From Sordaria brevicollis (Eukaryota; Ascomycota; Sordariomycetes; Sordariales; Sordariaceae), in the NCBI GenBank assembly GCA_033439795.1, contig JAUTDP010000009.1, forward strand, positions 1-64,000: DNA of 64,000 bases, in the 5' to 3' direction. Position 1 is the first letter of the stretch, and each line of letters starts with the position of its first letter. Made by a program: the position numbers and the translations under genes. The notes under the pieces were generated by a model. That model saw only the letters and a program-made list of their open reading frames with translations. It was not told the DNA's origin and did not search any database. Shown in pieces: positions 24,321 to 35,015 of the stretch.

Positions 24321-25373
24321 CTAGGGCAAACTCCTCCCACTCCTCGTCGCCTTCCCCACCGCGCTCTGCGTCGTATCCTCCGCATACCTCTTATACGCCC
24401 CAACATACTGCTCATCCTCGCTCCACGTCTTTTTCACACTCTCCCTCTCCGTTACCGCATCATACCACTCCTCCCACCTCTTCCACACTTTTTCGTCTTC
24501 CCCTCTATGTCCCTCAGCCGGAATCCCCACCCCACCTGACTTGTAATGATCAATCAAAAACAACCTCTTCGCCCACGGCACAAGCATGATATCCACAAGG
24601 CTAAACCTCTCCCCCAGGAAGAACGGCCCCGATCGTGATTCGGGGGAATCCAACATCTCCTTGGCAAAAGTTTTCAGGTGGCCCAGGAACTCTTCACGGA
24701 TCTCCTCGAGAGAATACGGCTTGTCGGGCGTGTGCTGGATAAACCGGTAAAACGAGGGTACGATGCGCGAGGAGATGTGGTCGATCCAGAGTCTGCATCT
24801 GGCTCTTTCGTAAGGGTCAGACTGGGGGAGGAGGCGTTCGCCATTGTTGGGGAAGGCTTCGTCTAGATATTCGCAGAGGACTAGACTTTCGTATAGAGGT
24901 TTGACTTCTTTGACTTTGCCAGTCTTGGCATCGGTCACCGTGGGCACGGCCAACGTAGGGACGAGTCCCCGTGGGTTCAAAGCGAGAAACTCGGGCGCTT
25001 TGTGGTAGGGGTTGATTTCGATGTATTGGTGCGGGATATCCTTTTCGGCGAGGGTGATCCAGACGCGTTGGACGAAGGGGCAGAACCAGCCGCCGTAGAG
25101 CTTCAGTGGGTGTTCAGAGGAGTGTTGAGCTGCGAAAGTGGCTGCGGCCCCGGTGGGAGAGCCCTGGAGGGAGGTGTCGACGGAGGATTTGGAGGCGGAG
25201 ATGTTTGAGGAGGAGGAGGAGGGGTTGGTAGACATTGTGTTGCGCGGCTGGAGGACTATGGCGGAGGTTGGGAGATATCGTTGGCAGTTGGAGGGGGATA
25301 AAGGTTTGGTGAACGAGTTGAGAGTTCGTGGAAGCTTGAGGAGCGTTGCTGGCGAACGGAGGAGGGTGGGCAT
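24321..25373 (-). CDS. Omega-class glutathione S-transferase
   Basis: A single exon encodes 350 aa. The thioredoxin-like N-domain has GGWFCPFVQRVWITLAEK (about residues 93-110), with the catalytic cysteine in CPF as in omega-class enzymes, and the cis-proline segment GLVPTLAVP. ESLVLCEYLDEAFP supplies the glutathione-binding Glu-Ser pair. An all-helical C-domain follows (ERARCRLWIDHI to about residue 320). Such enzymes carry out glutathione-dependent thiol transfer and reduction. The first ~45 residues are basic and hydroxylated and could be a mitochondrial presequence. A second in-frame Met (MSTNPSSSS, residue 47) would give a cytosolic form, so the true start is open. The class assignment rests on the CPF motif; the substrate is unknown. 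Confidence 0.9.
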   Translation of the reverse strand: MPTLLRSPATLLKLPRTLNSFTKPLSPSNCQRYLPTSAIVLQPRNTMSTNPSSSSSNISASKSSVDTSLQGSPTGAAATFAAQHSSEHPLKLYGGWFCPFVQRVWITLAEKDIPHQYIEINPYHKAPEFLALNPRGLVPTLAVPTVTDAKTGKVKEVKPLYESLVLCEYLDEAFPNNGERLLPQSDPYERARCRLWIDHISSRIVPSFYRFIQHTPDKPYSLEEIREEFLGHLKTFAKEMLDSPESRSGPFFLGERFSLVDIMLVPWAKRLFLIDHYKSGGVGIPAEGHRGEDEKVWKRWEEWYDAVTERESVKKTWSEDEQYVGAYKRYAEDTTQSAVGKATRSGRSLP

Positions 25374-25695
25374 GAGGTTGATCGGTGTAAAGAGAAGGGT
25401 ACCTCTTCAAAGCTTGAAGTTCGCGGTAGTTGATTGTTCTTCAATCTACGAGAAAACACCATGTACATACTTTATACATCAACAAGATGGCCTGTCTATG
25501 ACGTGATTGGACTTGGTGATTCGCGAGGTTGAGGGGAAGGTGGGGGTTGATCAATATTAGTGTCTAATCTAACCCTAACCCCTTTCTTCATTCATGGTTC
25601 CGAGGCATCAACACCAGACACTCGATATCACCATCTGCAATGCAAAACCGTTGATCGTGTTCATAACTTCATTTCATTCATTAGATATTAGATAT
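25374..25695. other. Intergenic: glutathione transferase promoter and 3' end of the small gene
   Basis: Contains the 5' flank of the glutathione transferase gene, including ctaaccctaaccc (25567-25579), which resembles two telomeric repeat units. It also holds the 3' flank of the 81-aa gene that ends at 25696. No gene is supported. Confidence 0.5.
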
Positions 25696-26011
25696 TTAGA
25701 TCTTCTTGGGACCGTGCATGGAACCGCCACCCTGTCCTGCTTCAGGACCCTGAGCGAGACCCTGGCTTGGACCTCCGCTGGCGTTGAGTCCCTTGATGGC
25801 CTGGCCCTCCTCGTGCTCGGGCAGAGGGGCGGTCTTGTCGGCGCGGGCGACACGGGTGGTCTGTTCATCTTGTGTTAGTCTTTTTTGCTTGGAATATGCA
25901 GGTACTGGGGAGAAAGAGTTGGTAACTTACAGGCTCCTCACCGGCGCCGTGGATGATGTTGTTGCCAGTCTCGATGGCGTTGTCAGAAGAACCGTCTCCG
26001 TTGCGAGGCAT
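25696..26011 (-). CDS. Small hydrophilic protein of unknown function, 81 aa
   Basis: Join of complement 25931-26011 and 25696-25860, with one GT-AG intron of 70 nt. The protein starts MPRNGDGSSDNAIETGNN, crosses the splice at HGAGEEP/TTRVARADK and ends GGGSMHGPKKI. It is rich in Gly, charged residues and amides, lacks hydrophobic segments and is probably intrinsically disordered. I recognise no family. Support for a real gene comes from the clean splice sites, the uniform composition across the join and the isolated position with its own upstream region. The minus-strand frame continuing past exon 1 is not used. Confidence 0.7.
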
Positions 26012-26118
26012 GTTGAAGGATGTATGTGTTTGTGTGGTGGTTTGTGTATTGAGTTGTTGTGATGGCTTGAGTTGAGCCTTTGTGTGTTTGGATTGTTTGG
26101 ATTGTGATTTATGTTGTA

Positions 26119-26143
26119 GATGATGATGATGATGATGATGATG
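26119..26143. repeat. (GAT)n microsatellite
   Basis: About eight GAT units lie roughly 110 bases upstream of the start of the 81-aa gene (minus strand), probably in its leader or promoter. Confidence 0.85.
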
Positions 26144-27039
26144 GAGAGAAAAGAAGATGCTCCAACGAGGAGATTCAAGCTCTATTTGAAGACATCTCAA
26201 GTCTATGATCACGCATCTTGTTGTTTGACGTCATTGATTGTCAATGTCCTGAGCGTCTTGTTATTGTGGGTCAATCCGTAACTTCAAATTTACCCCATAA
26301 CCTTCATGTGACCCAGTGGTCCTGGATCTCCAAATGGACCTGGATTTTCATTGTTGTTTCGTTGATCCCCTCACAACACAATTAACCTTGGTCCTTGGAG
26401 TCATGGAATGTCTAGGAAGCAGTAATGAAGTCCCTTGTTTCGGCTTGGGACGGCAGGCTGGCAGACAAGACACCTGACCCACAGCTAGCGGAGTGGGTCA
26501 GGAACGCCCCGCTCACTTGACGTCAGCCTGGAGCTTCAGCCGACCATTCAACCAAGCTGGAGCCAATGCCGGCCACCCCCCGACCCGCTTGCACTGCCGA
26601 GCCGAGCTGGCCGTCCCACTCCCCGCCATGCTTTCCCGGCGTCGTCCCAGTCCGTCTCGTCAACAACTCCAGACGCGACACGACGGAAATCTGACACATC
26701 ACCAACGCTTTCACAGCCGCAATTCCTAGTCGGATCGGGGTTGGATCGCGCAATCGCCGCGCTTCTTCTGCCTCGTTGTCTGCCTCGCTGTCCTCAACAC
26801 CACGCAGGCTCACAGCAGTCCGGTCACACGGCAGCCTCGACGCCAGCACACCGCCCGGCAGAGGATCGCATGAAAGAATGCGAGGATGGATCCCCGTGTT
26901 GTTCATCATGCCAATCTTCCTTGCAGCGCTGTACCAAAGTAGAAACACTATCCCCTTTCTCCACCGTTGGCCGTCATCGTCTCCAGCGGTACTGCTAAAC
27001 TCCCTGATTTCACCCTTCAACACCCGGATCCATCGTACC
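26144..27039. promoter_or_regulatory. Divergent intergenic region, with a possible N-terminal extension of the Nudix gene
   Basis: This lies between the 81-aa gene (-) and the Nudix gene (+). A perfect 9-bp hairpin, ctgacccac/gtgggtcag, occupies 26474-26501. From 26776 a frame in phase with the Nudix start at 27040 stays open for 88 codons and includes a hydrophobic run (IPVLFIMPIFLAALY). A longer, membrane- or organelle-targeted isoform is therefore possible. No other gene is supported. Confidence 0.5.
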
Positions 27040-27945
27040 ATGTCGACATTCAACCACCCCGACTACGCGGTCCCTGTGACCTTGCCCGAGGGTCTCTCCC
27101 AGGAACAACTTCTTGGCTTTCATCCGTTCCGTGTAAGTCCAAGACATTCGAAGCCGTCTCATCCCATGTTTTGATACTAACAAGGGTTGGGATTTGTATA
27201 GTCTTGGATATCCACGCTCGAGAACTCCCTCAGCCTGCAAGCTCAGAACCTTTCGCACCCTTTTCACAAGGACCCCTATGTGCTCCGCTCAGTGACCATC
27301 CAGTCATTTGACCTCTTTGGCGGCAAGAGGCTTGGCTTCCTCAAACTTGTCGCCGAAGTGACCAACGGCGCTGGGGAGAAGCTCCCCGGATCGATCTTCC
27401 TGCGAGGGCCAAGTGTCGCCATGCTTGTGATCCTAATCCCCGACGATGCTCCCGCCGACACCGATGAGCGATATGTTCTGCTTACCGTACAGCCACGGGT
27501 ACCTGCCGGTAGCCTCGAGTTTGTGGAGTTGCCCGCTGGCATGGTAGACGAAGAGGGCGAGTTTGCCGGGACAGCTGCGAACGAGATCGAAGAAGAACTT
27601 GGCTTGAAGATTCCGGCTTCGGAGTTGAAATGCCTGAGCGAGATGGCCGACATGTCTCCAAAATTCGAAAATGGCAAGACACAGGACGGGAACCTGCCAC
27701 AAGCCATGTATCCTTCTGCCGGAGGATGCGACGAATACATCCCGATCTACATGCACGAGAGGCGCGTGCCGCGGGACACACTCAACGACTGGTCGGGTCG
27801 GCTTACGGGGCTCCGCGAACACGGTGAGAAGATCACCCTCAAGCTGATCAAGATGCAGGATCTATGGCGCGAGGGCGCAAGAGATGCCAAGAGTCTTGCG
27901 GCGGTAGCCCTATGGGAAGGCCTGCGAAGAGAAGGAAAGCTCTGA
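27040..27945 (+). CDS. Nudix hydrolase, ADP-sugar diphosphatase type
   Basis: Join of 27040-27132 and 27202-27945, giving 278 aa. The fold elements match ADP-sugar diphosphatases such as plant NUDX14: RGPSVAMLVIL, QPRVPAGSLEFVELPAGM, then the Nudix helix GMVDEEGEFAGTAANEIEEELGL. The helix is degenerate. The usual Glu at position 7 is Gly and the usual Arg before Glu at 15 is Asn, while the metal-binding EIEEE is kept. These enzymes cleave ADP-ribose or ADP-glucose to AMP and sugar phosphate. The gene converges on a second Nudix gene only 100 bases away. The chosen ATG opens with MSTFNHPDYAVPV; an in-frame ATG at 26776 would add 88 residues. Confidence 0.85.
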
Positions 27946-28045
27946 CTCGACCATCCATTGGTGACATACGTGATGCCAGGTTCCCATAAAAGTTTGCTGG
28001 ACCGCATTGTCCAAGATATCGTCTGCATTACCTCCTTCGACTTGT

Positions 28046-28957
28046 CTAAAGTCCGTATTTCCTCGCAATAGCAATGCCCTTGGCAAAACTCCCCAGGCGG
28101 GCATCAACCGCATACCCTTGAGCTTCCCATTTGACACATTCATCCCACAAATCGGCAAGCTTGACGGTGAACACCTCGATGAACTCGTTTTCCTCGAGCT
28201 CGGGTTTCAGGTTTTGATTCTCCGGCAGGCTCATGTCTACACTGACTTCGACCAACTTCAAGTTTGTGTTACAGAAGCCAGGGTCTGACAACATGGTCAG
28301 TGTGCGAAAACACGAGACTAACAGCTAAGGTTTCGACATACCATTGAACATGATGGGCGACGTCGTCGAAGCCTGCGCAACATAGCCCGTCTCTTCCTTG
28401 AGCTCCCGGACAGCCGCCTGCTCGGCCGTTTCCCCTTTATCAATCAAGCCAGCCGGCAGCTCGATGCAAATCTGATCAATCGGTGGACGATACTGCTTCT
28501 CCAGAAGGATTTCGCGACCTAGGATTCAAAGAAGTGTTGTTAGATGACGGCGACCCCCCACTACGGCGAGAAAAGCCTACCGGTGTCCTTTTCCAGGATA
28601 GCAATGACGCTCACGCCATCAAAGTCGGTCCCCTTGGGACGAGTCGTCCGCTCCGCATGCTCCCATGTGCGGGTGACGCCGTCCGGGCCGATGTAGGTTG
28701 TCCTGTACAAGAGGAGCGATAAGTATCGTGACCGAAAAGACATGCAAGGTACCGTAAACAGCTGTTTCGTGTTACTCTTGTGCCAGCTGAAGAAGAACTC
28801 ACTTGATTAGTCTCTTCCACTCGGCTTCACTGTTGGGCTAATCGATGCTTGAGAGTTAGCAACCACAGACCTGCTTTGACTAAAGTAGAGACAGACGTAG
28901 GGCAGTTTGACTCACCAAGAGCTCGGTAGAAATGACTCGAGCTTTGCCTTGTGTCAT
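28046..28957 (-). CDS. ADP-ribose pyrophosphatase (YSA1-like Nudix hydrolase)
   Basis: Join of complement 28916-28957, 28803-28837, 28581-28702, 28342-28518 and 28046-28284, giving 204 aa; four short GT-AG introns keep frame. The 14-residue first exon ([14 protein letters not shown]) and the 35-nt second exon ([11 protein letters not shown]) precede the strand [20 protein letters not shown], typical of ADP-ribose pyrophosphatases. A complete Nudix box follows, [23 protein letters not shown], with all canonical Gly, Glu, Arg-Glu and Glu-Glu positions. The enzyme would hydrolyse ADP-ribose to AMP and ribose 5-phosphate, keeping free ADP-ribose low. It lies tail to tail with the other Nudix gene. 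Confidence 0.92.
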
Positions 28958-31131
28958 TGTTCAGAACTTATCGCAATCAAAAGAATCCGTGTTCGTCTGA
29001 TAACAGCAGCTGAGCAAAGCAGATGAACTTTCGTGTTACCCTTTGAGGTGGCTCGGAAAGTTGGAGATCGTTGGCGGCGCGAGGGGTGACAGTGGGGCCG
29101 CCCTTCTGAAACAACCATCGACAGGGTGCCTGCCCTCATCGTTCCCGACCAGGGTACATGACCCGACCCGATCAACCAATTCGAACAAGCCATCAATCAC
29201 AGGCGTCGATATTTTCGATTTAATCACAGCATCCCTGATGCACCTCAGTTAGATCACTATACCTCCTTTATAACGACTACAAGGACCTCATTTCAACGTG
29301 TCGAACATCATCTGTGTGATGAGTTGGCTGTCTCAGAAGGAAAAGTACCAGAAACCCAAAAGACATGGGAAGTTTACCTATTCGATATTAAACCCATCAA
29401 TTGTGGAATAACAACGCTTCGGTGTCTATCATATGGGTAAGGTGAGTCTATAGCACATTCAGCCATTGTACCAGGTTGGGTCTTGTTCTGATTCATCATC
29501 CGATGTGATGCTGAAACGGATACCATACAATTCAGTCCCGGAAACCGATCTTGTCCAGTCTGCTTGCCAATACCTAACGCTTTATATCACAGGAACTAAG
29601 CCCATGATAGGTCAGACCGAGGCCCGCCTGCCCAACTGCTAAAGCGCCTCTCGGAACATGTCAAGAGATAGGCGGCGCCTCTTCCTTTTTTTATCGCGCC
29701 TATTACCGCACTAACAACGTACCCGCAACACACGATGCGGTGATTCGGAAACCTGATGCATGAAGGCATGAGGTGTGTAGGGCAAAGGCGAAGTCTGTTG
29801 AGTAGCCTTCTTGGTCGGATTCACGGGGCTGCTGACAATTTGCAGTTGAGTTGCTAGATTCGCACCGAATGAGCGGGTTGTGGGTGTTAGGAAACCCATG
29901 TACGACAGGAGAAGTTGGAAGCTTTTGCGCTCACTCAATAGCAATTGGTTGGAGGGAGGTTTATACCTGCCTGTCGGGCTCAAGGCTACTCTCCTACAAC
30001 CCCAATGAGCAACACCGGGCTGGTTGCCTGGTCCATTTACAAGCTAACGGACGGTTGTGTTACCACAAGTGAGACAGTTATCGACATACACCACGTGGAT
30101 ACCCACTGATCCAGAGGGGTGATGGGAATGTTGGTTGTCCACCGGAGACCGTGGTAGAAGTTTTGTCTTACCCATGATATACCCATTTCCAAGTATGTAC
30201 CCTCTTTGTCAAGTCAGCTTCTGCTTTTTCTGGATTTGCCCCTCGGGAACTCAACCGAACTTTCATCAGCGCGGGTTATGATTAGGTTCATCCCGTCTTC
30301 CCGCCTACTTATCCCTGCCTGAATCTCGATAAGTGTCAGATGAACTCGATTATCAGAAGGCTGAAACCATCACAACTATGGGCACTAGGAAAAGGACGCC
30401 TCAGTGTCTTGGAGATGTCATTCACGTTGAAGTCTCGGTCAAAGATACACAATCTTACCCCAAAGATAATTTGATGGTCCAATAGGTACAACTATAGGCG
30501 CAAAATAGGCGCAAGGTTTCTTGTATACCTTTTCATCCCCACTCTTCGAACTTGCCTTACTTTCACCGAGACGATAACAAGGTTCTTCTCGAGTTTCATC
30601 AGTCTGATTGCTCAAAAACCGATACACCGCTGAATAGTTCATTTTCTTGCCTACATCTTTAGATACTGCATATACGTCTGTTCTGTGTGTATGCTGTGCC
30701 TCAACCTGTAAGTCCCTTGCACATCACACTCACGCCTCTTTGAAGGGGCGGCCACATCCAGAGTGGTATCCCGAACCTTGATTTGATCACTCGTTATCTG
30801 CCACTTTATTGCCCTCCATGACGGGTCCGAGGTGTTGATACCTAATATGCAGCGTTTGAGCATAGGATACCCTATCACGAGTACGACGCCTTGTCCCATC
30901 TTTGTTGCTCACAATACCATATCACTCGCGTTTCCGGTCATCGTACCCGAAAATCAAGGTGTTTAGTAGGTATGTGCAGTTCTTCCTGTACCCTTAAATG
31001 TTCCCTTTCACCCCGTTGCTTCACTCGAGTGTCACCATATCCGAGTTCTCAAAACGTCAACTAGCATCAGAAATCACTAACTAACCTGTGCCGTCTCCTC
31101 TATATCTTGATCTCACTACTAGCTTCTTCAA
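28958..31131. other. About 2.2 kb without a supported gene
   Basis: This lies upstream of both the YSA1-like gene (-) and the transporter gene (+). Frames of up to 90 codons occur on both strands, with no domain, splice continuity or composition bias. The composition is moderate, with no RIP signature. Both promoters must lie here; no specific site is evident. Confidence 0.5.
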
Positions 31132-33138
31132 ATGGCTTCTTACAGAGATTATGATGAAGGGGAAGGGGTGGTACTAGGTCAGCAAGAACGAACTTCTTCA
31201 CCTTCATCTTTCTGCACAGACGAATCCACTCCCCTTTTACAATCCCCAGTTCCCGAACTTACCTACGCCGTCATCGACATCAACCCCCGGATCACTTACA
31301 CCACACGTGGAAGAGCAGATACCATTGCCACATCCTCTACCGATACCGCCGTCGATTCCAACAACAACATCTACAATGATGCAGACCAAGAACAGCAGTA
31401 TAACACCTCTCTTCTCGAAGCTCGAAGAAAGCGTCTAAAACCCAAGATCATCCCGCTATGTCTCGGCGCCATGTTCCTCCTCGAGCTCAGCGTTGCGCTC
31501 AGCATGCCACCGAATAATGCCGTGGAGGAGAGCATCATTTGTCGCAATTTACATCCGGACGTTGTCTCTGGGCCAACAAACAGCACAATAAAGACACTTC
31601 GACTGAGCGAGAATCCAATCTGCAAAGATGAAGACGTTCAAAGTTACTTGGCGATGTTGCAAGGGTGGCAGGCCACATCTGACTGCATCCCGAGCATCCT
31701 CATGACGGTGCCGTTTGGCATGCTGTCGGATAAATGGGGCCGAAGGCCAGTGCTGACGCTGGCGATGCTGGGAACCATGTTGCAGATGTTTGGGTTGACT
31801 ACTATCCGTATGTTCTGGTCTGGCCGCTCTCTTAGTTGCGATGATAGGATGGGTTCCGACTCACAACTAACTGAGCGCATTGCAGTCTTTTTGCCGCATA
31901 TCTTCCCAATATGGACGGTTTGGCTCACCTCTTCGTTTCTCCTGTAGGTTCACTTCCTCAAGGGTTAGCCTGAGTTCATGGAGTGTTTCCGTCTGACCAG
32001 AAGCCCACTAAACAGAATTGGCGGGGGCGGCGGCATCATCACAGCCATGCTCTACACCTTCATATCTGACATCGTTCCCATCGCTGAGCGAGCAACGCTC
32101 TTCTTCCAGATGCACGCTACCTATCTCACAGCTCGCATGATCTCTGGGCCCATAGCGGGATCGCTCATGGTGATAAGCCCATGGATACCGCTCCTTCTCT
32201 CTTTGGGCTTGATAACCCTCGCCACCGTCCTCACTCTTGTTTTCCCCGAAACTCGACATCTCAAAGTCAGTCAAGCTCCTTCGTCTTCGACAACCTCTAA
32301 AACGAAACGGTCCGACAATGACGACGAAGAGATTGACAAGCCCATGATATCCCCTTCTTCCGCATATCCTCCTCCCCAACCGCGTCCTCAACAACCTGCC
32401 GCCACCATAGGCCAACGCCTCACCTCGACTTTCCACTCCCTCACCAACTTCTTATCAACAGCGAACAACCGCAAAATCTGCCTCCTCACTCTCGCCCTCG
32501 CCCTCGTCGTCATTGGCAAATACGTCCAAGCCCTGCTACTGCAATACGCCACCAAGCGCTTTGGTTACTCCTGGTCCGAAGCTTCCTACCTGTTGACAAT
32601 CCCGCACTTCACATCCCTGATAACCCTCCTCGTCATCCTTCCCTTCGTGTCCTCCTGGCTGCTTGGAACATCTCCTTTCCCCTTCCTCGCCTCCTCCCCC
32701 TCCACCACTAGTGTCATTCCTCCTCCTCCAACCACAACAACAACCCGAATCCGGATGCTACCCCTAAAGAAGGACCTACTTCTATCGAGGGCATCTTCTC
32801 TGCTGTTAACAACAGGCTGCCTCCTCCTCGCTCTCTCCTCCACCCCGCTCCTCTTCACCAGCGGGATGGTCCTCTTCGCTTTGGGATCCGGCCTCGGCTC
32901 TACCCTACGAAGTCTGCTAAACGCGCTGGTAGACGAGCAGCACATGGGCCTGGTGAACAGCGTGGTGGGATGGTTGGAGATGGTGGGGATCATGGTGGCC
33001 GGTCCCGTGTTGGCGGAGGGACTGAGTGAGGGATTGAAGAGGGGAGGGAGTTCGAGTTGGTGGATGGGGTTACCATTTTGGATGGCGGGGGGGTTGTTAG
33101 CGGTGGCTAGTGGGTTGGTTTGGGTTGTTCGGGTTTGA
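31132..33138 (+). CDS. Major facilitator superfamily transporter
   Basis: Join of 31132-31807, 31886-31943 and 32016-33138, giving 618 aa; both introns are GT-AG. A ~105-residue hydrophilic N-terminus precedes the first membrane helix (IIPLCLGAMFLLELSVALSM). The loop between helices 2 and 3 has the MFS motif A, GMLSDKWGRRPVLTLAMLG. A Gly-rich helix (GGGGGIITAMLYTFISDIVP, joined across intron 2), two further helices, and a central Ser/Pro-rich cytosolic loop (about 380-425) follow. The C-terminal half-bundle has hydrophobic helices to the last residues (ASGLVWVVRV). Substrate unknown; divergent fungal MFS proteins with an extracellular Cys-containing first loop are common. It is the last intact gene before the AT-rich tract. 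Confidence 0.88.
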
Positions 33139-34881
33139 TGGAGATGAGGAGGGGGTGGGAAGGGGGATGAGGTCCTAAATGGAATATACACTCGTGATAG
33201 GAACATGTGCTTACACAAAAAAAATATTGCAAGGCGGTTTCGTCTACTAGTACTTATGGCAACCTGTTTGAGACGCCTAGTTCTCTTCATGGGTGTCTGC
33301 GCGCTGTCTGTGTGCGAAGGAAGAGAAACGCCATACCACTTCGCAAAAGTTAGTGTCGAAGCGTGTTAATGCTAGTGTTTACTTGATATAAGGTACCTTT
33401 TGCTAGGTTTTGTCCCAATGGATCGAGTATACATTAAAGGTGTAAGGGGAGGATGAAACGCGATTGAAGAATAGTCGAAAATCAAAACACAAAAATGAAT
33501 AAAAACCAAAAGAAGAAGAAAATAGAGAGAGAAAAAAGAACATACAACACCAGGGATTCGCTGGTCGTCACCGACCCAACTACTAGTCTGGCCCTCAGTG
33601 GCTTATCTATGGGAGAGCGGACGGGATCCCGAGTTTTCCACTGGGTATGGTCGTATGTGCTGGAGCAATGCCAAATCTAGCCTGATATAGATCAATACTA
33701 AATTTTTCCTCTTGGTGTAGAGGTGCCAAGCATTGACCGTCATCCGAAGTCTTTTCGTCCCATCTAGAATCTTGAAATCCTCTTATGCTACAGGAACTTC
33801 CACCACATTCCCTCTGATGTATGTAAACAGTCATCGTCGTTCGGAGTTTTGGTAAACATGTTCCATAATATGACTACAACTGCCGCATAACAATCACATC
33901 GGGGTGGACTTCCGAGGCTTGGTCGGCTTCCAAGTTTCATACCCATGCTCAAAATCACCAAGTCTTGGCAAAATTTCGAGGTTCGGAATCTCGATCTCCG
34001 GTTAGCGGCCTGCACACTTTGTTCAATGTGCCGCCTTGTCTCCAAAGTCATCTGGTGTAATGAATTGTTTGAACACGAATATTTGAATCATCTTCTTCAT
34101 GGCATCAAAACCGTCGTAAACTTTGGCGACGCCCACAATAACGCCTCAAGCCAACGACTGTCGTTTCCCATCCCCCCACAAAAGATTGTTTGCTGCTCAG
34201 CTTCCACATGGAAGGCAGTGTTCCAGGAACCACAGTGGTCAGGTGTTTGGTCTCAACGATTCGACCGCGCACCGACCTACCAAAGCGGGCTCCCTGCAAG
34301 GGGGAGGTGATGTGCGTGATGTGAAGCAGCTTTCCACGTGCGCAGTACCTTGGAGTATGTAGGGACATGAGTACAAGTACCGAAATCGTCGCATGTTGAT
34401 CAGTGTACCGCGTACTTGGGTAGGCCGAACACCACAACTTTAACTGACATGAGTTGAACTCCACGATACGCTGTGAGCCCAATCAAATGGAAATTGGGTT
34501 GATATATCATTGATGGAGTACCAAGTTCATGGCATGGAGGAGTGGAGGAGTGGAGGAAGAAGGAGAGGAGTCAGTCCACACGCGCGTGCGTGCATGCATC
34601 GAGATCTCGTGTGAAAGACAAAGTGGAAAAGCAGGAGATCCCAACCCCATCCCATCTGGCAATCCCATTCGATGACATATGTACATGTGTTGACACCCAG
34701 CTTCTTCTGGAAGGGATAGGAACAGGAACATTCCTGTTTAGCTGTCAGACGAACCGAACGACGGGCAACGGCCCGGGCCAGTCGAATCACAGCCGCCAGC
34801 GGACGGACGTCATTTCCGTTGGCATACCCCTGACGATCAGGCACAATAGAGAGAGAGAGACAGAAACAAAAGCGCTAACGG
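33139..34881. other. Intergenic region between the transporter gene and the RIP-mutated tract
   Basis: About 1.7 kb of ordinary composition with no supported gene. It includes the 3' flank of the transporter, an A/G-rich patch near 33,480-33,545 and a GA dinucleotide run (34848-34860) just before the repeat. Frames of up to 125 codons have no recognisable content. Composition changes sharply within about 150 bases after 34,882. Confidence 0.55.
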
Positions 34882-34991
34882 TAGTTAGAGACTAGTCTCT
34901 TCCACAGAACCTCCGTCCACGGCGCTCAGCGGACCCACCCTACAAAATATGGGTCTCCTCTCCTCGAACTTTAGTAAGAGGAGGTTTATTA

Positions 34992-35015
34992 CCGTTTTGC
35001 GCAAAATAGCCGTCG
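34992..35015 (+). repeat. Left member of a 24-bp inverted repeat near the unit ends
   Basis: The bases ccgttttgcgcaaaatagcc plus gtcg match the reverse complement of 52219-52242 at about 20 of 24 positions. The left member lies 110 bases inside the unit start and the right member about 64 bases before the unit end. The core ttttgcgcaaaa is itself palindromic, so part of the match is trivial. A candidate terminal inverted repeat of a mobile element. Confidence 0.45.

Noticed and set aside
25566..25580. ctaaccctaacccc, a possible interstitial telomere
   Set aside because: Only about two telomere-like units, too short to be a telomere remnant; at most a promoter motif.
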